DNA from: Thalassobacillus devorans
GTDB lineage: Bacteria; Bacillota; Bacilli; Bacillales; Halobacillaceae
Assembly: GCF_011761345.1 (NCBI RefSeq)
Contig: NZ_JAASRY010000001.1
Coordinates: 124,001 to 188,000, forward strand
Reading direction: 5' to 3'
Length of the DNA stretch: 64,000 nt
Shown: piece after piece, positions 45,765 through 53,983 of the stretch
How positions within the stretch are numbered: position 1 is the first letter of the stretch
How the letters are laid out: every line of letters starts with the position of its first letter
The notes under the pieces: model-generated
What the model was told of the DNA's origin: nothing
Seen by the model: the letters and a program-made list of their open reading frames with translations, nothing else
The model's database searches: none
Made by a program: the position numbers and the translations under genes

Positions 45765-45967
45765 CCGAAAAGTCGAAGACTTGATTTCGAGATATTGTGT
45801 GAGGGGAAGGGTCGTTGGGGAACAACTCGCTTTCCGTGGGCGAGTGATGAGCCTCCTCGAGCTGACGCTCTGCGGGGTCTCATCCAACCCGCGTATCCCA
45901 CAGGAGTCTCGTCGTTCCCCCACTCCCCTTGCCATAAGAAGTTCTCGAAATCACACTAGACGATTAT
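45765..45967. repeat. palindromic repeat element A
   Basis: About 200 bp with GAAGACTTGATTTCGAGATA on the left and its degraded inverse (TCTCGAAATCACACTAGAC) on the right. The GC-rich interior (GCTTTCCGTGGGCGAG, GAGCCTCCTCG, GCGGGGTCTC) is the kind of palindrome scattered through many Bacillaceae genomes. Its left 29 bp recur exactly, inverted, at 6795-6823. No ORF. Confidence 0.75.
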
Positions 45968-46049
45968 AGAAAGAAGATGTTTTTGCCTATACATCCTTTG
46001 CAAATGCATTTAGATGAAGGTTTGAGCTGTACACTCTTTCTCTTATGAA

Positions 46050-46250
46050 GGGTCCGTTTGCTTTAACAATGGCTGTATGGGCTGGGAAACGGGGAGACTC
46101 CCGCGGGAGAAGGGGCTAGGCGAGATCCCGCAGGGCTTTTTTGCCCGAGGAAGCTCGCCAGATCCCCCGCAGGAAAGCGAGTCGTTTCACAGTCCATCCC
46201 TTACCTTTCGGTAACGGACCCAACTATCTCGAAACTGAGTCTTCAGCAGT
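46050..46250. repeat. palindromic repeat element B
   Basis: GGGTCCGTT (46050-46058) and AACGGACCC (46213-46221) are inverted ends. Inside lies a GC-rich palindrome with CTGGGAAACGGGGAGACTCC, CCCGCAGGGC-tttttt-GCCCGAGG and AAGCGAGTCGTTTC. The outer right flank (46226-46250) matches the family end at 6703-6733. The remaining gap DNA from 45663 to 46587 shows no gene. Confidence 0.7.
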
Positions 46251-46513
46251 TGGGAGCTTTAATGTAAGATCAACAAGGAGATTTTAGAGAGCCATTTCAA
46301 TAAGAAATAGAAGATGGGCAACACTAAAAAATAGTTAGAGAAGTATTGGCTTGCGTTAAATCGCAATGTGGCTCAGTTAGGACGGTTAGTGTTCACGTTA
46401 AGTAACAATTTCCTCACTCACACCAGACGCAACCAAAGAAATGTTCATTTCAGTTCCATTAATATACGATAATTTGATAAACTACTACCATGCATTTGAA
46501 AGAATAATTTTTA

Positions 46514-46542
46514 TTGACAAAGTGTATTCAGGCAATTACGAT
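46514..46542 (+). promoter_or_regulatory. sigma-A promoter of mgtE
   Basis: TTGACA (46514-46519), 17-bp spacer, TACGAT (46537-46542), 45 bp before the mgtE start. The short leader leaves no room for an M-box riboswitch. Confidence 0.6.
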
Positions 46543-46587
46543 ATAACGGTCAAAATGAATCGGCTTGAATAAGGGGAGGGATTTCTG

Positions 46588-47952
46588 ATGGAACATTTAG
46601 AAGTAGATGAACGGGAAGAAATGTGGGAAAAAGTGCAGGAGGCCCTGCTGAATGATCAGATCGACCAGTTCCGTGCTGAATTCCTGGAAATGCATCCTTA
46701 TGACCAAGCCAGCCTGTTTGAAGAAATGGACGTCGAAGTCCGTAAGAAAGTCTACATGTATCTGTCTCCAGAAGAAATATCCGAAGTGATGGAGCACATT
46801 GACCATGAGGATGTTGAACCGTTCTTCGCCGAGATGGATCCGCGGCTTGCCTCGCAGGTGCTGGCAGATATGTCGACGGATGATGCCGTTGATATTCTGA
46901 ATATGTTAGATAAAAACAAAGTGGCAAGTTTTCTAACGATCATGGATGATGAAGATTCCGACGAGATTAAAGACTTGCTTCACTATGAAGAGAAAACAGC
47001 TGGTAGTATCATGACTACTGAATTCGTCGTCGTGAAAGCTACGATGACCGTCCGGGAAGCGATGCTTCATCTCCGTCGGGAAGCACCGGATGCAGAAACG
47101 ATCTATTATACGTATGTGATTGATGAAGATAAGCACCTGGTCGGTGTAATTTCTTTGCGTGATTTGATTATTGCAGAGGATGAATGGCTGATTTCTGAAG
47201 TAATGAACGAGCGGCTTGTATCCGTCGCTGTTGGGGAAGATCAGGAAGAAATTGCCCGTATGTTCCGGGATTATGACTTCCTGGCACTTCCGGTAGTCGA
47301 TTTCCAGAATCATCTTTTAGGGATCATTACTGTCGATGACGTCCTGGATGTAATGGAAGAAGAAGCGAGCGATGACTATTCCAAGCTGGCTGCGATTTCT
47401 GATGTTGACAGTCCTGATGATCATGCTTTTGCTTCAGCCAAAAAGAGGCTGCCGTGGCTGGTCATCCTGTTATTTTTAGGAAGCTTGACAGCAAGCTTGA
47501 TTGGCCGGTTCGAAGATACACTAGATGTCGTGCCGATACTTGCTATTTTCATCCCGCTTATTGCCGGGATGGCTGGTAATACTGGTACACAGGCACTTGC
47601 AGTCGCAGTCCGCGGTATGGCAACAGGAGAGATCGATAAGCAAGGAAAAAGAAAAATGATCATGAGGGAAGCGGCAACAGGTATTATTACCGGAGCTTCC
47701 TGTGGATTATTAATCATGGTTATCATTTATTTCTGGCAAAACTCCATTTATCTTGGATTACTGGTCGGATTATCGATTTTTGCTACATTGATTGTCGCGA
47801 CACTTGCGGGTTCGCTCGTTCCTTTAGTCATGGATAAACTGAACATTGACCCGGCTGTCGCTTCCGGCCCGTTCATCACGACAATCAACGATATCATCTC
47901 GATTCTTATTTACTTCGGGATGGCGACAGCTTTCATGAACTTACTGATATAA
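46588..47952 (+). CDS. mgtE: magnesium transporter MgtE
   Basis: 454 residues: an N-terminal helical cytosolic domain (about 1-130), two CBS domains (about 135-255, MTTEFVVVKATMTVREA; VMNERLVSVAVGEDQEE), a plug helix, then five membrane helices with the Mg2+ pore motif PLIAGMAGNTGTQA (about 320-333). It is a gated Mg2+ channel closed by bound Mg2+. ATG 46588 follows GGGGAGGGA. Cotranscribed with the antiporter 20 bp downstream. Confidence 0.94.
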   Translation: MEHLEVDEREEMWEKVQEALLNDQIDQFRAEFLEMHPYDQASLFEEMDVEVRKKVYMYLSPEEISEVMEHIDHEDVEPFFAEMDPRLASQVLADMSTDDAVDILNMLDKNKVASFLTIMDDEDSDEIKDLLHYEEKTAGSIMTTEFVVVKATMTVREAMLHLRREAPDAETIYYTYVIDEDKHLVGVISLRDLIIAEDEWLISEVMNERLVSVAVGEDQEEIARMFRDYDFLALPVVDFQNHLLGIITVDDVLDVMEEEASDDYSKLAAISDVDSPDDHAFASAKKRLPWLVILLFLGSLTASLIGRFEDTLDVVPILAIFIPLIAGMAGNTGTQALAVAVRGMATGEIDKQGKRKMIMREAATGIITGASCGLLIMVIIYFWQNSIYLGLLVGLSIFATLIVATLAGSLVPLVMDKLNIDPAVASGPFITTINDIISILIYFGMATAFMNLLI

Positions 47953-47972
47953 ATGGAAAGGGGGACGAGTGA

Positions 47973-49838
47973 ATGGAGCACGGCGCTTCCGTCACCTCAT
48001 TAGTTATTGTAATTTTAGCAGCATTCCTTACACCAATTCTCATGCATCGACTCAAGTTAAAAGTGATCCCGGTGGTTGTGGCTGAAATCATTGTTGGTCT
48101 CATTATTGGAAAGAGTGGTTTTGATCTCGTCGATACGCATGGGAGCTGGATTGAAATATTATCAACACTCGGGTTTATTTTTCTAATGTTCCTGAGTGGT
48201 CTGGAAATCGACTTTTCGATATTTGGTAAGAAAAAACAATCAAAACAGCCAGCGAACAAAGATGCTAATCCGCCGAACCCGGTCTGGGTCGCGACGCTGG
48301 TCTTTATTGCTATCTTTGTTATTTCATTTGGATTATCCTATCTGTTCGTAGTAGCAGGTTTCATAGACAATCTATTCCTGATGACATTAATCATCTCAAC
48401 CATTTCTCTGGGTGTTGTCGTTCCGACCTTAAAGGAAGCTCAAATGATGAAGTCGACGATTGGCCAGACGATCCTGCTGATTGCTGTCATCGCTGACCTC
48501 GTCACCATGATTTTGCTTGCCGTCTTCGTTTCCATCTACGGAGAAGGCGGAGGAAACATGTGGCTGTTGTTATTATTATTCGGGGCTGGTGTCCTGTTTT
48601 ACTTTGTTGGAAAACATTACCGTCACCAATCGTTTATGGAGACGATGACAAAAGGGACAATCCAAATCGACACCCGGGCAGTTTTCACATTAATTATCCT
48701 GCTCGTTGCTATTTCTGAAACGGTAGGCGCGGAAAATATTCTTGGAGCCTTCCTTGCTGGAACACTAGTATCCTTGCTGTCCCCGAACCCGGAGCTGGTG
48801 AAGCGGATGGACAGTTTTGGCTATGGATTTCTGATTCCGATTTTCTTCGTGATGGTCGGTGTGGAAATTAATATTTGGGAACTATTCAGTGACAGCCAAG
48901 TGGTTCTATTGATTCCATTGCTATTGCTTGCGCTGTTCATATCCAAAATCGTACCGGCGTTCATTTTACGTAAATGGTACGACTGGAAAACGGTATTGGG
49001 TTCCGGTTTCCTTTTGACTTCCACGCTTTCACTCGTTATCGCGGCAGCGACCATTGGTGAACGGGAAGGCATGATCGATAAGCAGATGGAAGGAGCGTTA
49101 ATCCTTGTAGCCGTATTGACTTGTCTGATTACACCGATCGCTTTCAAAAAGATTTACGGACGGTTTGAAGAAGAAAGTCATAAACAGCTGGTTTCCTTTA
49201 TTGGTTCCAACCGAATGACATTGCCGGTTGTCCGCGAATTAGATGAATCACAATATGAAACACACCTGTATCATACGAAAGTGGATAAAGTCGATGAAAA
49301 TATCAGCCGTTCATGCTTTGACATTCGTGAGCTGGAAGATTATGATCTCGAGCGAATGAAAGAGATGGATGTCTTTAATGTGGATATTCTCGTTGTCTCC
49401 ACTGGTGACCAGGCGAAAAACGCAGAAATCGCGAAGTTTGCGAAAAACGATGGAGTCGAACGGGTCATCGCCCGTGCCGAGTCGCCGGATTTGGAAAAAG
49501 AATTGTCTGAACTGGGCATCGATGTCTTCTCGGTGATGCTGTCGACAAAAGCGCTGTTGAAAGCGATGATCGTTGCACCGGATGTCGTCGAGATTTTAAC
49601 CGATCAGGATAGTGCCCTGTTCCAGATCAATATGAACAATCCGATGTACCATCGAATGCGTCTTCGGGAGTTCCCATTCACCGGCGACGTCATCATGGTC
49701 CGGATTTTCCGGGGCGAAGATTCGATCGTGCCTCATGGCGATACCGAACTAAAGCTTGGCGATCATTTGATTGTGACCGGATCCACCGAGTATGTGGAAG
49801 AACTGAAAATGCAGTTGGAATTCTGTGAATACTGCTAA
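47973..49838 (+). CDS. yjbQ: CPA2-family K+(Na+)/H+ antiporter with RCK domains (YjbQ)
   Basis: 621 residues: about 12 helices of a CPA2 Na+/H+ exchanger domain (about 1-390), then TrkA_N-like (about 400-520) and TrkA_C (about 540-621, DVIMVRIFRGEDSIVPHGDTELK, LIVTGS) cytosolic regulatory domains. It probably exchanges cations for protons in pH and salt balance. In B. subtilis yjbQ also follows prpE. Confidence 0.9.
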   Translation: MEHGASVTSLVIVILAAFLTPILMHRLKLKVIPVVVAEIIVGLIIGKSGFDLVDTHGSWIEILSTLGFIFLMFLSGLEIDFSIFGKKKQSKQPANKDANPPNPVWVATLVFIAIFVISFGLSYLFVVAGFIDNLFLMTLIISTISLGVVVPTLKEAQMMKSTIGQTILLIAVIADLVTMILLAVFVSIYGEGGGNMWLLLLLFGAGVLFYFVGKHYRHQSFMETMTKGTIQIDTRAVFTLIILLVAISETVGAENILGAFLAGTLVSLLSPNPELVKRMDSFGYGFLIPIFFVMVGVEINIWELFSDSQVVLLIPLLLLALFISKIVPAFILRKWYDWKTVLGSGFLLTSTLSLVIAAATIGEREGMIDKQMEGALILVAVLTCLITPIAFKKIYGRFEEESHKQLVSFIGSNRMTLPVVRELDESQYETHLYHTKVDKVDENISRSCFDIRELEDYDLERMKEMDVFNVDILVVSTGDQAKNAEIAKFAKNDGVERVIARAESPDLEKELSELGIDVFSVMLSTKALLKAMIVAPDVVEILTDQDSALFQINMNNPMYHRMRLREFPFTGDVIMVRIFRGEDSIVPHGDTELKLGDHLIVTGSTEYVEELKMQLEFCEYC

Positions 49839-49848
49839 CGTTTAAATG

Positions 49849-49878
49849 AACCGCAGCTGTGCCGGCAGCTGCGGTTTT
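49849..49878 (+). terminator. intrinsic terminator after yjbQ
   Basis: AACCGCAGCTG and CAGCTGCGGTT with a TTTTT tail. Confidence 0.92.
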
Positions 49879-49927
49879 TCTATAGGTAAGGGAATGGAAT
49901 TAATTTCTGTTTCCAATTAATCATGAT

Positions 49928-49972
49928 TTGTATTTGTGGAATCTTTCCGCTAAAATAGTAGCAGGTACTAAT
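49928..49972 (+). promoter_or_regulatory. fabI promoter with FapR-like operator
   Basis: TTGTAT (49928-49933), 17-bp spacer, TAAAAT (49951-49956). ATAGTAGCAGGTACTAAT (49955-49972) resembles the FapR palindrome and overlaps the start region, as in fabHF. Confidence 0.65.
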
Positions 49973-50017
49973 AACAAACCATAATACTCATAAAATCACC
50001 TCAAGGAGGTTAATAGG

Positions 50018-50794
50018 ATGAATTTTTCTTTAGAAGGTCGTACATACGTCGTGATGGGCGTAGCGAACAAACGAAGCATTGCCTGGGGGATTGCGCGTTC
50101 ATTGCATGATGCAGGTGCACGTCTGATTTTCACTTACGCAAATGAGCGTTTTGAGAAGCCGGTAAGAGATCTTGGTGATTCATTAGAAGGCCAGGAATCA
50201 TTGTATTACGAATGTGACGTCACAGACGATGAAGCAATTAAGAAGACATTCGCTGAGATCAAAAATGATGTGGGGACGATTCATGGTCTTGCTCACTGCA
50301 TCGCGTTTGCAAATCGCGACGAGCTGAACGGCGAGTATATGAACGTGACACGTGACGGCTTCAAGCTGGCACACGATATCAGCGCGTATTCCTTGACGGC
50401 TGTAGCAAAAGAAGCCTATCCGCTGATGACCGAAGGTGGAGGAATCGTTACACTTACGTATCTTGGCGGGGAAAAAGTTGTTAATAACTACAATGTCATG
50501 GGTGTTGCAAAAGCGAGCCTTGATGCGAGCATGCGTTATCTGGCTAACGACCTTGGGAAGCATGGCATCCGCGTCAACGCGATTTCTGCTGGTCCGATCC
50601 GTACGGTTTCTGCAAAAGGTGTCGGCAGCTTCAACACGATTCTGAAAGAGATCGAAGAGCGCGCGCCACTGCGCCGTCCGGTGTCCCAGGAAGAAGTCGG
50701 CGATACAGCTTACTACCTGTTGAGTGATCTATCCCGCGGTGTGACCGGGGAAATCATCCATGTGGACTCCGGTTTCAACATCATCGGATTTTAA
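50018..50794 (+). CDS. fabI: enoyl-ACP reductase FabI
   Basis: 258 residues, short-chain dehydrogenase fold. N-terminal nucleotide-binding region VVMGVANKRSIAWGIA, then the catalytic Tyr/Lys set near residue 147-164 (Tyr and Lys in YNVMGVAKASLDA). It performs the final reduction of each fatty-acid cycle and is the triclosan target in Bacillus. ATG 50018 follows AAGGAGGT. Confidence 0.95.
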   Translation: MNFSLEGRTYVVMGVANKRSIAWGIARSLHDAGARLIFTYANERFEKPVRDLGDSLEGQESLYYECDVTDDEAIKKTFAEIKNDVGTIHGLAHCIAFANRDELNGEYMNVTRDGFKLAHDISAYSLTAVAKEAYPLMTEGGGIVTLTYLGGEKVVNNYNVMGVAKASLDASMRYLANDLGKHGIRVNAISAGPIRTVSAKGVGSFNTILKEIEERAPLRRPVSQEEVGDTAYYLLSDLSRGVTGEIIHVDSGFNIIGF

Positions 50795-50805
50795 ATTTGA
50801 TTAGG

Positions 50806-50839
50806 AAAGCTTGAGGTGAACCCACCTCAGGCTTTTTTT
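50806..50839 (+). terminator. intrinsic terminator after fabI
   Basis: AAAGCtTGAGGTG and CACCTCAGGCTTT with a T-run. Confidence 0.9.
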
Positions 50840-50869
50840 ATATCTAGGAAATTATAAAAGTGGGCTCCA

Positions 50870-51080
50870 TCCAGCTCCAGCGCCTACCCCCTCAAGGTCT
50901 TAAGTCAATCCTCTCTGTGATTAGAAAAACTTGGCTTATCGCCAATGGTTTATGGCGAAAGCCTTAGTTTTACTTATACTTTAAACCTTTATAAACTTAA
51001 TTGGTCTAAAGTACAAAAAACGTCACGGCGAGGCTTGTCTTAAGCTTGTCGGGGGTGAGCAAGGCGCTTGCGCTTTTGTT
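50870..51080. repeat. inverted-repeat element C
   Basis: The left arm (about 50871-50912, AGCGCCTACCCCCTC... CTTAAGTCAATCC) is the inverse of the right arm (about 51028-51075, GGCTTGTCTTAAGCTTGTC, GGGGGTGAGC... GGCGCT). This type of arm is widespread in Bacillaceae intergenic regions. A second palindrome (50925-50972) sits inside. No coding capacity. Confidence 0.7.
50925..50972. repeat. palindromic repeat, copy 2, nested in element C
   Basis: AAAAACTTGGCTTaTCGCCA and TGGCGAaAGCCttAGTTTT pair around ATGGTTTA. Its reverse complement aligns with 11101-11145. Confidence 0.7.
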
Positions 51081-51225
51081 CTTAATCAAAAACAGGGCTG
51101 AGACCGAGCGGGACTTTGTACAGAATAGACCTTACGCTTTCAAAAATCTAATTCAATAGCACATTTCCGGAAATCTGGGCATATATATGAAAAGACGGAA
51201 AACAGGCTAAGGAGGGAGTACATCT

Positions 51226-51720
51226 ATGAGCAAGCAGCAGAAGCTTGTACAGAAGCCTATGCTTTATATTACCCAGCCGGAATTCGCTCCTAGCGAAGCG
51301 CCGATGCAGACGACCTATCATGGCAAAAAGCGAATGAAAGAGGAAGGGAAACAGGCAGAAAATAAATCAGCAGATGCCGGAGTGAAGCGGGAGAGACAGT
51401 ACAGCCAGAAGGAAGCTCAGGCGAACAAGGAGCCAGAAGAAAAAGCTGAGACAGAAGCTAAGGAGTCAAAATCCCGGTCAGCTCGGGACCGGAGACAGCG
51501 TTTCCGGGATATGACGTTAGAAGAAAAAGTGACATACTTTGTCAATCTTCCATCCCAGATTCCAAAGATGAAATGTGAGGTAGTGACCGGCGAAGAAAAG
51601 TACCGCGGGTATATTAACAATTATCAAGACGGTATCGTTTATATGAAAACATTTAAGCGTCCATTCCAAAAAGAAATCGACTTTAGAGAGATTGAAGATA
51701 TAAGTTTGATCGGTTTTTAA
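51226..51720 (+). CDS. cotO: spore coat protein CotO
   Basis: 164 residues. A lysine/glutamate-rich low-complexity middle (about 30-100), then a conserved C-terminal domain (EKVTYFVNLPSQIPKMKCEV, YRGYINNYQDGIVYMKT). CotO directs assembly of outer coat and crust in B. subtilis. ATG 51226 follows AAGGAGGGAG. Position between fabI and cotZ agrees. Confidence 0.85.
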   Translation: MSKQQKLVQKPMLYITQPEFAPSEAPMQTTYHGKKRMKEEGKQAENKSADAGVKRERQYSQKEAQANKEPEEKAETEAKESKSRSARDRRQRFRDMTLEEKVTYFVNLPSQIPKMKCEVVTGEEKYRGYINNYQDGIVYMKTFKRPFQKEIDFREIEDISLIGF

Positions 51721-51728
51721 ATGAAGAA

Positions 51729-51756
51729 GCCGCGCCCTTAACGGACGCGGCCTTAT
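51729..51756. terminator. bidirectional terminator between cotO and cotZ
   Basis: GCCGCG and CGCGGC flank CCCTTAACGGA, between convergent genes. Confidence 0.7.
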
Positions 51757-51767
51757 TCATGGTTTCA

Positions 51768-52223
51768 TTAATCGAATGCGTCGATTGCTGGAAGACAAGT
51801 CACGTGGCAGAAGCAGTCAAGATCAACGCTGATGCAGATGCCTGTCGTGCGCAGGTTGCCTGTTTTTTGGTCAACTGGATCTTTCGGATTGTCATCGTTA
51901 TCGCTTGGGTCACGCAGGAGTTCAAGTGTTGCGCAGCAGTCTTTGTCGACATCTTTGACGCGGAAGAAGAAACTACCAACTACGTCGCCGATGTGGTTTC
52001 GTGGTGCACCAAAACCTTCAAACGGCTTGCAGTTGCCTTTGCAGTATAACAGTACTGGAACGGTGTCCAGGTTATTGCCTCCGGTTTCTCCAAGTAAATC
52101 ATTAATGGATTGCTCGCAACCAGTGTCACAGCACATGGATACGACATCTTCCTGAGCATCTACGATCTCGCGCAGGATGTCACATACGCAGTTACCTGAG
52201 TCATGTTTTTTTCCACAGCCCAT
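51768..52223 (-). CDS. cotZ: spore crust protein CotZ/CotY
   Basis: 151 residues, rich in cysteine (about 12), with MGCGKKHDSGNCVCDILREIVDAQ at the N-terminus, the CotY/CotZ signature. These proteins assemble by disulfides into the hexagonal lattice of the spore crust. ATG 52223 follows AAAGGGGAATATAA. The CotX/V/W genes that adjoin in B. subtilis are absent; only one CotY/Z gene is seen. Confidence 0.9.
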   Translation of the reverse strand: MGCGKKHDSGNCVCDILREIVDAQEDVVSMCCDTGCEQSINDLLGETGGNNLDTVPVLLYCKGNCKPFEGFGAPRNHIGDVVGSFFFRVKDVDKDCCATLELLRDPSDNDDNPKDPVDQKTGNLRTTGICISVDLDCFCHVTCLPAIDAFD

Positions 52224-52412
52224 TTATATTCCCCTTTCGTCTGGTATTGACGTATTGTCTTTAATAGAATATGAACTCTTGCCCTGATGGTGTGGGCATT
52301 TGTCGAGTTTTTATCGAATCGTCTGGGGAAAATGTGGAGTTGAAGCCCATACATATGTACCGAAGAAACATAGACTAATAAGGAATATTAGTAGTTAAAG
52401 GAGAGGAAACAT

Positions 52413-52862
52413 ATGTGTGATAACTGCAGCCATAAACACTATTATAAAGTGAACGAATTGATCGTTAAGGCTGATAAAGTCATCATCAAATCGGATAAAG
52501 ACCATCACCACGATCGTCGTGGCCGCGATGATCGCCGTGATGACCACCATGATCGTCGCCGATCCCCATTGTTCGGAGGACGCCGTCACGATCACATGGA
52601 GAGCAGTTCAAGAAGGGGCGAACGTGATGAGAGAGTCGATCCTATTTTCGGTCGTCGCCGCCTTCATGATGACATGGAGAGCAGCTCGAGAAGAGGGAGC
52701 GATGATGAGAGAGTGGATCCTATTTTCGGCCGCCGTCGTCATAATGACATGGAGAGCAGCTCAAGAAGAGGGCGCGGCCATCATGACCACATGGAGAGCA
52801 GCTCAAGAAGAGGCGGCGAAGATCGGGAGGATCGCAAACACCACCGCGGACCTTGGTTCTAA
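52413..52862 (+). CDS. His/Arg-rich tandem-repeat protein, likely spore coat
   Basis: 149 residues. A short conserved head (CDNCSHKHYYKVNELIVKADKVIIKSD, about 2-28) is followed by very polar repeats: MESSSRRG occurs four times and DERVDPIFGRRR twice, among HHDRR stretches. ATG 52413 follows GGAGAGGAAA. The neighbours (cotZ, yjcA) suggest a coat or crust component. The repeats give a long open frame in another register too (see the yjcA entry). No named family recognised. Confidence 0.7.
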   Translation: MCDNCSHKHYYKVNELIVKADKVIIKSDKDHHHDRRGRDDRRDDHHDRRRSPLFGGRRHDHMESSSRRGERDERVDPIFGRRRLHDDMESSSRRGSDDERVDPIFGRRRHNDMESSSRRGRGHHDHMESSSRRGGEDREDRKHHRGPWF

Positions 52863-52869
52863 GATTAGT

Positions 52870-52887
52870 CCCATCCACTGGATGGGT
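52870..52887 (+). terminator. short hairpin after the repeat protein
   Basis: CCCATCCA and TGGATGGG pair around CT; no T-run, so it is a weak terminator or a processing hairpin. Confidence 0.4.
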
Positions 52888-52920
52888 TACATAAAATATG
52901 CTGACAAGGAGGCTGATCGT

Positions 52921-53262
52921 TTGGAATGGACTTGGATGCATCTTATTTTACTGACTTTGGCCTGTTTCCGTCTGACCCGGCTAATCGTCGATGACACCAT
53001 CACCGAGTGGCTGCGGGCGCCTTTTCATCATTATCTAGAAGAAACCGATGAAGCGGGTAACGTGGAGGTTTTTGTGGAAGCAAAAGGAACGGGGCTGCGG
53101 GCGTTTATCGGAGAATTACTGAGCTGCCACTGGTGTACAGGAGTCTGGGCGAGCGGAATGCTGCTAATCGGCTGGGCATTTGTTCCTTATTTCGACTGGT
53201 TGGTCGTGTGGCTGGCGATCGCGGGGGCTGCTTCCATCCTTCGAGTCGCATTGGATATTTGA
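52921..53262 (+). CDS. yjcA: YjcA-family sporulation protein (DUF1360)
   Basis: 113 residues, with two or three hydrophobic helices and the CHWCTG motif of DUF1360 (about 69-74). TTG 52921 is the start: AAGGAGG lies 8 bp upstream. An open frame continues to 52519 but only as a second register of the upstream repeat gene. B. subtilis YjcA is a sporulation-controlled membrane protein of unknown role. Confidence 0.82.
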   Translation: MEWTWMHLILLTLACFRLTRLIVDDTITEWLRAPFHHYLEETDEAGNVEVFVEAKGTGLRAFIGELLSCHWCTGVWASGMLLIGWAFVPYFDWLVVWLAIAGAASILRVALDI

Positions 53263-53315
53263 ACTACATCGGTCCGCCAGAAGAGAATATGATGTAGTAA
53301 AAAGGAATGATTCCA

Positions 53316-53405
53316 ATGCATAAACAATCAGGCAAGCAAGGGAAGCCAGTGAAAAGGCCGCGGAAAAAGAAAGGTTGCGGCTGTGGAAAGAAGGCGAGAT
53401 CATGA
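53316..53405 (+). CDS. 29-residue basic peptide with CGCG motif
   Basis: ATG 53316 has AAAAAGGA upstream. The product is MHKQSGKQGKPVKRPRKKKG plus CGCGKKARS: almost half Lys/Arg, with one CGC pair. Its stop overlaps the ATG of the next gene (ATGA), which is the main reason to call it real. Function unknown. Confidence 0.5.
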   Translation: MHKQSGKQGKPVKRPRKKKGCGCGKKARS

Positions 53406-53605
53406 ATTTCCGTCACATGCGTAAAATGATCGATGAAATTGATTATATGATCACGTCCAAGCCGAATTTGAAAAAACCGGAAAAGACTATGGCTGAGTTT
53501 GAGCAGATGATGGTCTCTCTGGAAAAGCTGCTGACGAAACAAATCGGCGAGTTCGAAAAGAAGACAGAAAGCAAGCATGACCGAATCAGGAAATTTTTTG
53601 AATAG
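53402..53605 (+). CDS. small helical hypothetical protein
   Basis: 67 residues from ATG 53402, predicted almost wholly helical with a coiled-coil flavour (MAEFEQMMVSLEKLLTKQIG). The longer frame to 53375 lacks a site and would overlap the 29-residue gene. Family not recognised. Confidence 0.6.
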   Translation: MNFRHMRKMIDEIDYMITSKPNLKKPEKTMAEFEQMMVSLEKLLTKQIGEFEKKTESKHDRIRKFFE

Positions 53606-53680
53606 CCCCCGTAAAAGGGAGCGCTTCCACGTATATATATAGTAAGTTATGGGTATGTATTCTGTAAGGAGGGGAGCTCC

Positions 53681-53953
53681 ATGGGCTACACGTTACCAGT
53701 ATCGATGTATCAGTATGATGATTACCAAGAGCGAACCGTTAAACCGAAGGCATCACCTTTCCAGTATGCCAATGTCCACAAAGTGACATTGGATAACCGT
53801 CATCTGCAGATGCGGGATATGGCGAGGACGAACAAAAAAATACCGAATAAAAATAAAAAACTGCATGCACCGGATGATATGCATGCGGCTTACTCGGAAA
53901 AAGTTTATGCCGAGCTGACAGGAAAAGGACGACACTTCAGCGAAACTATTTAA
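53681..53953 (+). CDS. hypothetical protein near spore-coat genes
   Basis: 90 residues, basic and tyrosine-rich (YTLPVSMYQYDDYQERTVKPK), with a lysine/asparagine run (RTNKKIPNKNKKLH). No membrane segment. ATG 53681 follows AAGGAGGGGAG, a strong site. No family recognised; the context allows a spore role. Confidence 0.6.
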   Translation: MGYTLPVSMYQYDDYQERTVKPKASPFQYANVHKVTLDNRHLQMRDMARTNKKIPNKNKKLHAPDDMHAAYSEKVYAELTGKGRHFSETI

Positions 53954-53983
53954 TAGGTTTGCTGAAAGGAGTCGTTCTTTTTT

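Noticed and set aside
45663-46587. M-box Mg2+ riboswitch before mgtE
   Set aside because: Space is filled by repeat elements and the predicted leader is only about 40 nt.
52519-52920. Long N-terminal extension of YjcA
   Set aside because: It is a second register of the repeat protein gene; TTG 52921 has a proper ribosome site.
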